The notes beneath the pieces were generated by a model that did no database searches, was not told where the DNA came from, and was given only the letters and a program-made list of their open reading frames with translations. Source: Ctenosaura bakeri (taxonomy: Eukaryota; Chordata; Lepidosauria; Squamata; Iguanidae). From it: a stretch of 64,000 nt of DNA. Shown in pieces: positions 32,798 to 43,500 of the stretch. Within the stretch, counting starts at the first letter, position 1. Every line of letters starts with the position of its first letter. The stretch is taken from the NCBI GenBank assembly GCA_948474755.1, contig CAOLHI010000652.1, positions 384,501-448,500 on the forward strand. Direction: 5' to 3'. Both the position numbers and the translations under genes were made by a program.

Positions 32798-33236
32798 GGG
32801 CCATTTCTGCACTGTGGCCCCATCCCAGCCTAGGGATGCATTGAAGCTGATCCGTGAGTCGTGCTACCACATAATATCGTTGTGTCCCCAGCTGTCCTAA
32901 TCGTGCACCGTACTATGACTGGGAAAAATCCAGCAATAGCCCCCTTTTGTGCAACAATTGTGTTGGCTGGAGATGGAAGTGCTATCAAGGCACTTCCTTA
33001 GTGCAGCACAGAAAGTGTCCAGCTGCACTGTGGAAGGAAGGAAGGAAGGAAGGAAGGAAGGAAGGAAGGAAGGAAGGAAGGAAGGAAGGAAGGAAGGAGC
33101 ATGTCCCTTGTGCTACCTTCTGCCATCAGCCAGCTAAGTGTGGAGGGAAGCATTCAGGTCTTGCTCCCATCCCAGTAACAGCACTGGTGGGATTGCAATG
33201 GGACATCGCCGGATGGAGATAAGGTGCGGGAAGGGC
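32798..33236. mobile_element. 439-bp MITE inside CR1
   Basis: GGGCCATTTCTGCAC to GTGCGGGAAGGGC with CAG at each flank (32795-32797, 33237-33239). Contains the (GGAA)n microsatellite. Interior unlike other MITEs here. Confidence 0.82.
33031..33098. repeat. (GGAA)n microsatellite
   Basis: About 17 uninterrupted tetranucleotide units within the MITE. Confidence 0.97.
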
Positions 33237-33859
33237 CAGTGCAATGCAGCAGCTAAAAAGGCCAATGTGATTCTGGGTTGCTTCAATAAGAGTATAGAAT
33301 CTAGGCCATAGTACCATTCTATTCTACTTTAGTCAGACCCCACCAGGAATACTGTCACCAGTTCTGGGCACCAGAATTCAAGAAAGATATTGACAAGCTG
33401 GAAGGTGTCCAGAGGAGGGCGACCAAAATGGTAAAAGGCCTGAAAACTGTGAAGTCCTATGAGGAGTGGCTTAGAGGGCTGGGTAAGTTTAGCCTGGAGA
33501 AGAGAAGGTTAAGAGGGGACATGACAGCCATGTTTAAATATTTTAAGGGATGTCACATGGAGGATGCAGCAAGCTTGTTTTCTGCTGCTCCAGAGACCAG
33601 GACACTATGGAGTAATGGCTTCAAACTGCAGGGAAAGAGATTCCACCTAAACATTAGGAAGAACTTCAAAAAAGTAAGAGCAGCTGGACAGTGGAATCTG
33701 CTGCTGCCTCGGTGGAGGGTGGTGGAGTCTCCTCCTTCTTTGGAGGTTTTGAAATGGAGGCTGGGTGGCCATCTGTCAAAGGGAGGGCTTGGACTGCATA
33801 TTTCTGTATAGCAGAATGGGGCTGGACTGGATGGCCCTTGGGGTCTCTTCCCTTTCTAA

Positions 33860-34291
33860 GGCCCTTTCCACACGCGGAGGAAAAAACGGAGAAAACACGC
33901 TAGGACAGACCTTACCTGCATCTGGGTAAGTCTGTCACCACGTGGAGCAGCGAGTTTTCACTGCTCCACACTCGTCAGCGTCCTGTGGCATCCTGCGGCA
34001 TCCAAAATGGCGGCTGCTGGCTGGCGGAAGCTCGCCAGCCAGAAAGCCCGCCCCCGGCAGATCTGCAGGCACACCCTTGCGCACGTCTGCAAATCTACAC
34101 TGGGCGCTGCGACATGACTGCGTGGGGCGTGCCTTTTAAAAAGCACGCGGCGCTGCCACTTCCAGGCGCCCTAGCGCCGATTGGAGTGTGGAATTACACT
34201 AAAGTAATCTACCCCAATCCATTTTACAATGTAGACGACCTCCGTCAGAGGTCGTGCTACACCGTTTTAATATCCCCGTGTGGAAAGGGCC
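33860..34291. mobile_element. 432-bp MITE, CpG-rich, inside CR1 3' end
   Basis: GGCCCTTTCCACACGCGG to CCGTGTGGAAAGGGCC with exact TAA duplications (33857-33859 and 34292-34294). Interior GC-rich, with short hairpins (GACGACCTCCGTCAGAGGTCG at 34233-34253). Confidence 0.93.
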
Positions 34292-34413
34292 TAAGATTCT
34301 ATTAGTCTATTCTATCATTCTATGAACTTCAGGAGTTCCAAAAACTTTGGACAAATGTGCAACTCTCTCCCCGGCCCTTGGAGAGCCCGTTAGATGCTGG
34401 CTGATTAGACTTG

Positions 34414-34592
34414 GAACATTTCCGCACGACACTCTTCTAGCGCGATGATTCCACTTTCAACCTCCTCTGGAATCCTGGGGTTTGCAGTTCTGGGAGGGGC
34501 CGGCCGGCTCCTCCCGGAACTCAAACCCCAGGATTCCAGAGAAGGTTGAAAGCGGAATCATTGCGCTAGAAGAGTGTCATGCGGAAACGGCC
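34414..34592. mobile_element. Palindromic MITE, 179 bp
   Basis: ACATTTCCGCACGACACTC opposite GAGTGTCATGCGGAAAC; exact TTG duplications (34411-34413 and 34593-34595). ACACTCTT variant of the outer stem, as at 38157, 40308 and 49590. Confidence 0.92.
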
Positions 34593-34595
34593 TTG

Positions 34596-34904
34596 GTGGT
34601 GCTGCCAGACCAGAAGGAGAACAACCTGGCCTGGGGAAAGAGTCCCTCGGGGTATCCTTCCTCTTTTCTTTTGTCCCAACTAGCCGGATTGGGTCTGGAA
34701 TCTTAGAAGCAGCCACCCCCAAGGCACCACGACCTCTTCACCCGCTCCCCAGCTGGGAAATGGAGCTGAGATGAACAGGAAGGGCTACCAAGCCTTGCTT
34801 AGGGAAGAGAAAACTAGGGAAAGTTTTTGCATGTTTTGACCTCTGTCACTGTGTGTGCTTCCGTGTGTATTTGTGTCAATTTGTTGGTCTGGAAAGCAAG
34901 ACTT
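34596..34904. other. Unannotated intron 1 sequence
   Basis: Nothing recognised. Confidence 0.4.
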
Positions 34905-35570
34905 GTGAGGAACAGCTGAGGGAACTGGGGACGTTTAACTTGGAGAAAAGAGCACGGAGAGGTGACATGACAGCTATTATTTAAATATTTGAACGGAGGC
35001 CATGGAGAAGACGGAACAAGCTTGTTTTCTGATGCTCCAGAGATGGGGGCAGGAATCAGCGGACTCAAATTACAAGAAAAGAACAAGAAAGTTGGGTTGC
35101 TGCAAGGAGGTCAAGCTGAGAAGGGAAACCAAAATGACCAAAACTCCTGAAACCAAGCCTTATGAGGAACAACTGAGGGAGATGGATGTCTTCAGTTGGA
35201 GAAAGGAAGACTGAGAGGGAACATGACAGAGACATCTTTAGCATCCTCTAGCAGATGTCGTGTAGCAGATGGAAAAAGCTTGTTTTCTGACACTGCAGAG
35301 AATAAAAACCTGGAACCACAGATTCAGATTAAAGAAAGGAAATTCCAGCTAAACGTTAGGAAAAAGCTTCCTTATGTAAAGAATGGTTTGACAGATTCCC
35401 TTAAAAGAGAGGTGTTGGAATCTCCTTTTTTGGAGATCTTTAAACAAAGGTTGGACGGAGTTTGGACAACCACCTTTCAGGGGTGCTTTGGCAGCAAATG
35501 GCTGCATGGCAGAGGAACGGACTGGATGACCTTTTGGGTCCTTTCCATTTCATTAATTTTGCAGACTACC
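34905..35570 (+). mobile_element. Two old CR1 fragments in tandem
   Basis: First 34905-35090 (CAGCTGAGGGAACTGGGGAC ...), second about 35100-35570 (AAACCAAAATGACC, TATGAGGAACAACTGAGGGA, TTTGGAGATCTTTAAAC, GGACTGGATGACC). Heavily mutated; both contain the same LRELG-like codons, so two insertions or a duplication. Confidence 0.75.
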
Positions 35571-35954
35571 ATTAAGTCTGGGTTTGGTGGGGGAGAAGAG
35601 GGATAAAAATGAAATCAGGAACAAAAATGACTTACAGACCAACACTTCACCCTCTTGTCCAGAAGCGTTTTTGTCTTGATTACATCCTAGCACAAGCAAC
35701 TCCTATGTGTGTGTTTGTGTGTTGCAGCAGAAGCAAGAGAATGCCAGGCAATCTGGCCTTTCGGTTTGTCAACAACACACCTTTCCAGAACAGTTAACAA
35801 GAAGGGGAACAACAACACTGAAATATAAATGTATAACTCAAAACATTTTGGAAAAAAAAAAACTCACAGTAAAATGCAACATAAAACTTTCCTCTCTGGC
35901 GGAGAAAAATAAAATCACTTAGGAGGTCAGATTACCATGCATGGTTTATTCAGA
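35571..35954. other. Unannotated intron 1 sequence
   Basis: No feature recognised. Confidence 0.4.
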
Positions 35955-35980
35955 TTTTGTTTGTTTGCTTGCTTGCTTGT

Positions 35981-36042
<62 letters not shown>
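35955..36042. repeat. Compound (TTGC)n(TTTA)n microsatellite
   Basis: TTTGTTTGCTTGC units grade into TTTA units near 36009. Confidence 0.97.
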
Positions 36043-36044
<2 letters not shown>

Positions 36045-36540
36045 AAATGAATTGGTAGAACTTCAGCCTTGCTGGATTTCTTTCCCTAATTACTCAGATC
36101 CACTAGCTGTCTTGCATCTCATCTTGGCAGAAAAGGCAGGATATAAATTCAACGAATAAATAAATAGATCCACTAAACAGAGCCAGCTGCAAAGATACAA
36201 ACTTAGAATAAAATGAATTCTGAGTGCGGGAGTTCATTTTAAGAACCTCAAGCAGCAGAATTCTCGGTCCTCCAGCTCCACAAATTGCCTCCTGTTTCTT
36301 TCAAGCTTTCTTCAGCTATGCAACATGAATGAAGGGCAATATAGGCAAAATACTTGGTTATTGATATTTGTAATCAGTGCAGTATGAATTGAATATTTTA
36401 AATACGTATTGGTTTTATATGCTTTTTTAACGGACATTAAGGGTTTTGAATTGGTGTTATGTGTCCAATCTGTTTTTTATTTTTATCTGACGTTATTCCC
36501 CACCTCGATCTATAGGGAGAAGCGGGATAAGAAGAACAAC
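36043..36540 (+). repeat. Two L2-like LINE or SINE tails
   Basis: GGCAGGATATAAATTCAACG at about 36135-36170, and CCCACCTCGATCTATAGGGA, GAAGCGGGATAAGAAG at 36498-36540; the latter resembles the tail of the SINE at 20590. Confidence 0.55.
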
Positions 36541-37660
36541 ACCAGTGGTATTTGCTGAACACACTGAGAAGTGGGTGTGGGCTTCTTTCTGTCAAAATAA
36601 TTAGTCAAAACAAGTCCTTCCCATTTGGCCTTGTTATCTCTGGGTTCTATAATGGCTTTATCATTTCACCTGGGAGCCCAACATTGCTATCCATACAAGG
36701 AGTTTGTGGTTAAAAGCCAGGAAATGGCTGGAATGTGGGAAAAAATCACAACTAAAAAAAAGTCATTAGAAAAAAGTTAATTGCTTTTAAATAGCTGCTA
36801 AGGAGTTAGAAAGGAACTCATTCAACTTCACCGACGTTAGAAGGTGGGGACTGACTATTAAATTTACATTACATTGCTGTTTGAATTCAGTGCCTACCCC
36901 AGAATTAATTTGGAAAACCTGGAATGAATCCGGATGGGTTTAAATTCCGTGCCAAAACCTGCACCAGATTGAAACTGGAAAATGCCGCCCGTGATTATTA
37001 CTGATTTATCATTTTATTGTGCAAAAGATTTAGGGTTATTCAAAATTCAGTGCCCTGGGGCCGATGAGGAACCTCTGTGTAGTGCCTGTTGTAAAACACA
37101 AGAAGCCCACCCAGATGCCAAGCAGACCACCCCGTCTTCCAAACGGCCCTTACTACTTGTTGGTTTAAAGCCTTTAACGTTGGAACTAACGAGAGCGATC
37201 ATAATTGTTTCGCTCTTTAGCACCATCTCTCACTGAGTTAATGAATAACTTAATTAATCTGGAGTTAAGTGAATGCTGAAACTCCAACTTAAATCAATCA
37301 CTGCAGTTTAAGAAAACTAATTTGATTAAATGGCCCATGTTTACTTAGAAAATGCCCAGCTTAATTCATAACCTAAGTGATTTCAGCTATGTAGTTCTTA
37401 TCTTCCAAGGAAAGCCGGGCGCAACGGCAGCCTTAATCTACAGGCAGCAGCGATTAAAAGCAGCTAATTAAAACCAGCCGGCTGATAAACCAAAAGGAAA
37501 GGTTTTTGTCACCAGTGTGGAATGGCATCCGAGAGGTGGTCAGGGAAGAAACGCCGACGTTCTGGCAGCATCTCCATAAAAGGCCCTCTTGCACTTTGCG
37601 GCCAAATTCAGCTCTCGTATTGTCCGAACGAGGAGGAGGAGAGCAGAACCAAAAAAAGTT
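36541..37660. other. Longest repeat-free stretch of intron 1
   Basis: No transposon recognised. Rich in TTAATTAATC, TAATTAAAAC and similar homeodomain-type cores at 37235-37470. Candidate single-copy, possibly regulatory, sequence; function not shown. Confidence 0.4.
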
Positions 37661-37661
37661 T

Positions 37662-38460
37662 TTTTTAGAGTCATACAGCTGTAGAGTTGGAAGGGACTCC
37701 AAGGGTCATCCAGTCCAACCCCACGCTGCAATGCAGGAAGGCAGTATCAAAGCATTCGTCCAAATAGATGGCCACCCAGCCTTTGGCCAAAGATTCCCCA
37801 AAAAGGAGATTCAGTGGCAGAGCTTGGAATGCGTGGAGGGCAGGCGGGAGTGGGTGGGGCTATGGTGCAGGGTTTGTGGCCACTGTATTTGAGGGCGTGT
37901 CCATGGGGCATGGGGGCATGGCCAGGGCTCAAAGAGACATGGCTATGGACCAGGACACCCCAAAAACATTGCCACTCAGGGCAATCCACTCTCATCACCC
38001 CCCCCATCCCTGCGCAACTGGAGAGATTCCACCGCATTTCACTGCGGTGGCAGCAGATTCCACTGTCCAACGGCTCTTATGGTCAGGAAGTTCTTCCTAA
38101 GGTTTAGGTGGAATCTCTTTTCCTGCAGTTTGAAGCCATTGTTCTATAGGGTCCTAGGCCATTTCTACACGCCACTCTTATAGCACAATGATTCCACTTT
38201 CAACCTCCTATGGCCCCTCCCAGAACTGCAAACCCCAGGATTCCATAGGAGGTTGAAAGTGGAATCATCACGCTATAACAGACTCGTGCGGAAATGGCCC
38301 TAGTCTCTGGAGCATCAGAAAACAAGCTTGTCCCATCTTCCATGTGACATCCTTTCAAATACTTCCATGCAGCTTTCATGTCATCTTTTCTCCAAGCTAA
38401 ACATACCCAGCTCCCTGAGCCACTCCTCATTAGGGGCTTGTTTCCAGGCCTTTCATACTA
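37662..38460 (-). mobile_element. Old CR1 LINE split by MITE
   Basis: AGAGTCATACAGCTGTAGAG at the tail side, GTTGGAAGGGACTCC, then 3' region; a non-CR1 stretch at about 37815-38020 and the MITE at 38157-38299 interrupt it; it resumes TAGTCTCTGGAGCATCAG and ends near 38460. Confidence 0.82.
38157..38299. mobile_element. Palindromic MITE, 143 bp, inside CR1
   Basis: GGCCATTTCTACACGCCACTC to GACTCGTGCGGAAATGGCC; exact CTA duplications (38154-38156 and 38300-38302), with the CR1 word TCCTAGTCTCTGG as the target. The loop is reduced by a central deletion. Confidence 0.95.
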
Positions 38461-39051
38461 CAACTCCCAGAATCCCCCAGCCTGTATGGTCCAGGCAAGC
38501 TCATGTTGGCAGTCCTTCAGATTCTGGCCCTGAAGCCCAGCCGGCAGGGAGCAGGACCTGCAGGTTGTTGAACCCTCAAAGGGGTCGCAATACGTTGCAA
38601 GAGCCACACGCACAACTCCATGCAGGGCTTCCTGCCTCTGGAAAGATTTCCTGCTGCATCTCTTGATCCAAAATTTTATTGCCTGGCCTTTGTTGCCTTT
38701 GTCCCCAGTAGGGATGAAAAGAATATTTGAAATTAAAAAAAAACAACACTAAAAAAAAAGAGTTTTCTGACTATCAGAAAACCATGGTAAGAAAAACCCT
38801 GGATTTGCACGAATCTTTGCAGTTGAGGATTTCCACTGTGCAAAATTCACACTTTTTTGTTTTGCTTCCTTTTGTACAGAAAACAGCATTTTGCAACAGA
38901 AAATAATACTTTGGCATGGAAATATTATTTTCTGTGCACAAAACACTGTTTCCTGTGCAGAAAAACCCATTTTCTGGTCAAAACAAGCACATGTGAATTT
39001 TGCACAAAGTCTTGAACTGCGAATAGACCTCAGAAACTGCAGTTTTCTTGT
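38461..39051. repeat. ACTCCCAGAATCC repeat piece and GCAGAAAA-rich stretch
   Basis: 38455-38521 is an ACAACTCCCAGAATCCC fragment. 38705-39000 starts TAGGGATGAAAAG and carries degenerate periodic TTTTCTGTGCA/TGCAGAAAA words (38870-38985); it may be an old hAT-like element. Confidence 0.5.
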
Positions 39052-39052
39052 T

Positions 39053-39096
<44 letters not shown>

Positions 39097-39098
39097 TC
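39052..39098. repeat. (TTTA)n microsatellite
   Basis: About 11 tetranucleotide units. Confidence 0.95.
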
Positions 39099-39942
39099 AT
39101 TTTTGTATATTATTTTAATACAAAACAAATATATAAAAACAGTTTCCCCATCATATTTTTATCTACATACATGAAAGTTTACTGTATTTTCTTATCCTCC
39201 TATACTTCTACTTAGAATCTTAGTATTAACATAAATGTTACCAGATGTTTACGGGCTACAACATCTGTCTTTTAATAACCTTCAAGCCAGGTCCTTATGT
39301 ACTGGACATTCTATTAAGTAACCTTAACACTTTAGTACATATTTTCTTAAAACCCTTTGGAATATAATAATGTATTTGTACCCAACTACTCATTCTCAAG
39401 TGCTCTTTGTATATTAATTATATTTTGTGTTGGAGGTAATTATCTATTGGAGCCCACTCATTTTTTACGCCTGCTTGTCCTTGGTTTCTTAATTTTCGTG
39501 AAAGAGCATCTGCTATTTTCTTCTCTTGTATGCTTTGAAACTACCGCTCAATTTTGGGAACAGCTTCATTTTTCCAAAATTTTTGCAAATTCTGTTCTCG
39601 CAGATGTTACCATATATAGTATGATTCTCCGGTACTTCTTGTCGGTTTGATGATCTATTCCACCAAGAATATTTAATAAATACATTTCTGGAGTCATAGT
39701 GAATTGAATATGAAGGATTTTTTCTGTTTCTAAAACTAGCTCACAACAGGAAGAAAATTGCTAAAATTACCTTTGTTTCCTTTGAGAACAAGGTGTGGTG
39801 TGGGGACTCTCCCTGTAGTAGCCCCTCTCTCAAGACCACCTCCAACACCACCCTAAGGGAAAACCTCAAACAAGAGGCAAGCCTATGGCACCAACACGGT
39901 CATGATTTCTCTCCTGTAGGAATTTTAACATCTTTACCTGGT
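39099..39942. repeat. AT-rich block, probably antisense LINE 3' sequence
   Basis: Low-GC sequence from the TTTA repeat to about 39730, similar in style to 26630-27090. No coding motif seen; the last 200 bp are undistinguished. Confidence 0.4.
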
Positions 39943-40283
39943 GAATCATAGAATCATAGAAATGTAGAGTTGGAAGAGACCCCAGGGTCCATCCAGTCCA
40001 ACCCCCTTTAGCCATGCAGGAACACCCTCAAAGCACTCCCTTGGACAGATGGACATCCAGCCTCTGCTTAAAAACCTCCAAGGAAGGAGGAGACTCCACC
40101 ACACTCCATGGAGGCAGCAGATTCCACGACCGGACAGCCCTGACCGTCAGGAAGTTCTTCCTGAGGTTCAAGTGGAATGTCCTTTCCTGCAGCTTGAATC
40201 CGTTGCTCCTTGTCCTGGTCTCTGGAGCAGCAGAAAACAAGCCCTCTCCCTCTTCGACATGGCATCCCTTCAGATATTTATGA
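39943..40283 (-). mobile_element. CR1 LINE 3' end
   Basis: Tail ATCATAGAATCATAGAAATG at 39945; well-conserved 3' region; breaks at CAGATATTTA. Confidence 0.92.
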
Positions 40284-40307
40284 TATGATAAAGTGTTTGA
40301 ACTTTTG

Positions 40308-40466
40308 GGCCCCTGTTAAGGAAATTAAGCACTCTTGCAGCGTGATGATTCCACTTTCAACATCCTGTGGAATCCTGGGGTCCCTCCCGAAGCTGCAAAC
40401 CCCAGCATTCCCTAGGAGGATGAAAGTGGAATCATTGCACTGCAAGAGTGTAGTGCGGAAAAGGCC
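40308..40466. mobile_element. Palindromic MITE, left end decayed
   Basis: GCACTCTTGCAGCGTGATG opposite CTGCAAGAGTGTAGTGCGG, right end AAAAGGCC. Left terminal bases are altered, so no target duplication can be read. Confidence 0.82.
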
Positions 40467-41228
40467 TCTGATATCACAACAAGTCAGTCTGATCACCGAG
40501 ACGGCTACTAAGTGACTAAGAGGCAGGTAGTATAAACAGCGTGGATACAACGGACAAAGGGATGATTCACATCCCGGGCAGGAAAGAGTGGGATACAGGA
40601 GACGTCATCATGCTACTCAGAATGCAAACAATTTATAACCTATGAATTGTTCGTTTCTGGAATTTCCTGCCTAATATTTCTGAACCGCAGCTGATTGTGG
40701 GCAACTGAAACTGTGGAAAATGAGACTATAGATAAGGGCTATTTCTTGCATGCAGAGAACTTGGAGACAGGAACCGTGGACCAGCCACGCCTCATCTAAA
40801 GATACCTCAACAGGCCAATGGTGGGCGTGTGGCTCGTGCCACGGGAGGGCTCCCACCCAAGGGGCTTGTCATTCACAATTGTTCTTGCACACTAGACAGC
40901 CGGATGGCTCTCTTCAGCTCTGTGTGTTTCCCGTCAACCAGAAATAACAGGCAGCAGTAAACCTAAGCACAATTAGCTCACGCTGGAGAAGAGATGAATG
41001 GAGCAGGCCAGCAGATCCGAGAGACGGAATGCTTCCGTAGATTAGCTTCACCCACCTTTCTCCCCCACAATCAGGAATTCCAAAGTGCCTGGTCTTGCTT
41101 CCAAAGCAGAATGCGATCAATGCAATCAAAATCTTCCAAAATTACCTTTTGAAAGTAAATCTGGATTTTGGGAACAGTGGGCTGCCTGTGCAATGTGTCA
41201 GAATCAGAACTTGGGGGAAAATCAGAAT
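40467..41228. other. Unannotated intron 1 sequence
   Basis: Ends with a short direct repeat ATCAGAATCAGAACTTGGGG (41199-41245, two copies of AATCAGAACTTGGGGGAAA) at the 5' border of the next CR1. Confidence 0.5.
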
Positions 41229-41848
41229 CAGAACTTGGGGGAAAATCAATAGGAGTATGGTGTCTAGATCGAGGGAGGTACTGGTACCACTCTACTCTGC
41301 TTTGGTTAGACCCCATCTTGAATTCTGTGTCCAGATCTGGACACCCCAATTCAAGAAGGACATGGTCAAGCTGGAGCAAGTCCAGAGGAGGGCGACCAAA
41401 ATGGCGAGGGGCCTGGAAACCATGAAGCCCTATGAAGATAGAGAGCTGGGTATGTTTAGTCTGCAGAAGAGGAGGTTAAGAGGGGACATGATAGCCATGT
41501 TTAAATATTTGAAGGGATGCCATGTAGAGGAAGGAGTGGGTTTGTTTTCTGCTGCTCCAGAGACCAGGACAAGGAGCAATGGATTCAAGCTGCAGGGAAG
41601 GAGATTCCACCTGAACCTCAGGAAGAACTTCCTGACGGTCAGGGCTGTCCGGCAGTGGAATCTGCTGCCTCCATGGAGTGTGGTGGAGTCTCCTTCCTTG
41701 GAGGTTTTTAAGCAGACGCTGGATGGCCATCTGTCTATCGGGAGTGCTTTGAGGGTGTTCCTGCATGGCAGGGGGTTGGACTGGATGGCCCCTGGGGTCT
41801 CTTCCAACTCTACATTTCTATGATTCTATGATTCTATGATTCTATGAA
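41229..41848 (+). mobile_element. CR1 LINE with largely open ORF2 C-terminal frame
   Basis: Codons [18 protein letters not shown] through [12 protein letters not shown]-like and [10 protein letters not shown] are in one frame (plus strand, to about 41823), so a fairly young copy. Ends with four ATTCTATG units and flows into a microsatellite. Confidence 0.94.
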
Positions 41849-41858
41849 AAAAGGATAC

Positions 41859-41860
<2 letters not shown>

Positions 41861-41924
<64 letters not shown>
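41861..41924. repeat. (TCTG)n(TCTA)n microsatellite at CR1 tail
   Basis: About 16 tetranucleotide units, just 12 bp downstream of the CR1 tail. Confidence 0.97.
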
Positions 41925-42214
41925 GGTCTGTAACTCCAGAGCTTCTAGGAGTTAAAAGGGCAAAGATGTTTCCCCTTTCAAAGCTGCGGATGTGCTCTTT
42001 GTACATGTTTATCTCCTTTCTCCATATCAAACTCATGCATTGGTGGAAAGCTGTAAAAAATGCACAGTTGAACATCTGACTGGCATCAAGATTCTTCTCT
42101 GTGGTGTTTCCCTGGTTCACAGAAGCAACTGTACAACTGTGCTTATTAGTGCTGGATGAAAGGAAAACTCTTGTAATGATGCACACAAACACAAGGAGAG
42201 AGTTGCTGTCTCCA
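41925..42214. other. Unannotated intron 1 sequence
   Basis: Nothing recognised. Confidence 0.4.
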
Positions 42215-42895
42215 TCATAGAATTCTAGAGCTGGAAGAGACATCCCAAGGGCCATCCAGTCCAACCCCCTTCTGCCATGCAGGAACCCACATCAAAGCAC
42301 CTGAAAGCACTCCGTTTGACAGATGGCCATCCAGCCTTTGCTTAAAAGCCTCCAAAGAAGGAGGAGACTCCACCACATTCCATTGAAGTAGCAGAAGATT
42401 CCACTGTCCAACTGCTCTGACTGTCAGGAAGTTCTTCCTGAGGTTCAGGTGGAATCTCCTTTCCTGCAGCTTGAATCCATTGCTCCTTGTCCTAGTCTCT
42501 GGAGCAGCAGAGAACAAGCCTGCTCCCTCCTCGACATGGCATCCCTTCAAATATTTAAACATGGCTATCAGGTCTCCTCTTAACCTTCTCTTCTGCAGAC
42601 TAAACATCCCCAGCTCCCTAAGCCGCTCCTCATAGGGCTTCATGGCTTCCAGACCCTCCACCATTTTGGTCACCCTCCTCTGGACACACTCCAGCTTGTC
42701 GATATCCTTCTTGAAATGAGGTGCTTAGAACTATATTCCAGATGAGGTCTAACCAATGCAGAATAGAGTGGTACTAACACTTTCCTCAATCTGGACACCA
42801 TGCTCCATTGATGTAACCAAGAATCGCATTGGCTTTCTTGGCTGCCGCATCACACTGCTGGCTCATGTTCAGCTTGTGACTCCTACAGCCCTTTC
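42215..42895 (-). mobile_element. CR1 LINE, ORF2 C-terminus plus 3' end
   Basis: TTCTAGAGCTGGAAGAG near the tail, an open 150-codon frame (42673-42215), then decay to CTGGCTCATGTTCAGCTTG at the 5' side. Confidence 0.9.
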
Positions 42896-42975
42896 ACCAC
42901 TGTTGCTAAGGGACCTGTAGTTCATGGACATATCCAAAGGAGCACAGATGTCTGCAGTCACCTTGTGGGGGTGAA

Positions 42976-43248
42976 TTTGCTAAGCATAGAATAATAGACT
43001 ATTAGAGCTGGAAGGAGCTACAAGAGCCATCTTGTCCTACTCCATGCCCTCCAGGAAGACATACTTAAGGCATTCCCAAGAGATGGTCCATCCAACCTCC
43101 TTTAAAGACTTCAATGACAGAGACTCCATGTTCCCTTTGAGACAGTGCATTCCACTGTTGGTGAACAACTCTTACTGTCAGCAGATTTTCCCCCAAGTTT
43201 AGGTAGAACCTCTTTTCTTGTAATTTGAAGTCAATGATTCACATCCTA
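42976..43248 (-). mobile_element. Old CR1 LINE 3' end
   Basis: AGCATAGAATAATAGACTA tail remnant through CCTCTTTTCTTGTAATTTG; a MITE follows immediately. Confidence 0.82.
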
Positions 43249-43427
43249 GGCCATTTCCTCACTAGGCTGTTATAGCGCTATGATTCCACTTTCAACCTCC
43301 TATGGATCCTGGGGTTTGCAGTTTCGGGAGGGGCCAGCCGGCCCCTCCCGAAACTGCAAACCCCAGGATTCCATAGGAGGTTGAAAGTGGAATCATAGCG
43401 CTATAACAGCCTAGTGAGGAAATGGCT
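43249..43427. mobile_element. Palindromic MITE, nearly perfect hairpin, 179 bp
   Basis: Best-preserved palindrome: left arm from GGCCATTTCCTCACTAGG, right arm ending CCTAGTGAGGAAATGGCT, centre GGGGCCAGCCGGCCCCTCCC. About 88-bp arms differ at only a few bases. Even the unusual CCTCAC in the stem is matched in the other arm. Confidence 0.95.
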
Positions 43428-43500
43428 TGAGCTTAATTCCAGTTGCTACTCCTGGCTACAGCAGACTGACTGAATCAATTGCTGAATGATAAGTCAACGT

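Larger units (their letters stand above)
32740..34330 (+). mobile_element. CR1 LINE containing two MITE insertions
   Basis: One CR1 in three pieces: 32740-32797 (GGACCACAAGCTGAACATG), 33237-33859 (GCAGCTAAAAAGGCCAATG through the ORF2 C-terminus to GGTCTCTTCCCTTTCTAA) and 34292-34330 (GATTCTATTAGTCTATTC). Diverged enough to predate both MITEs. Confidence 0.88.

Noticed and set aside
41821..41848. Regular ATTCTATG repeats as CRISPR or telomere-like array
   Set aside because: They are the normal octamer tail of CR1 and occur at many CR1 ends here.
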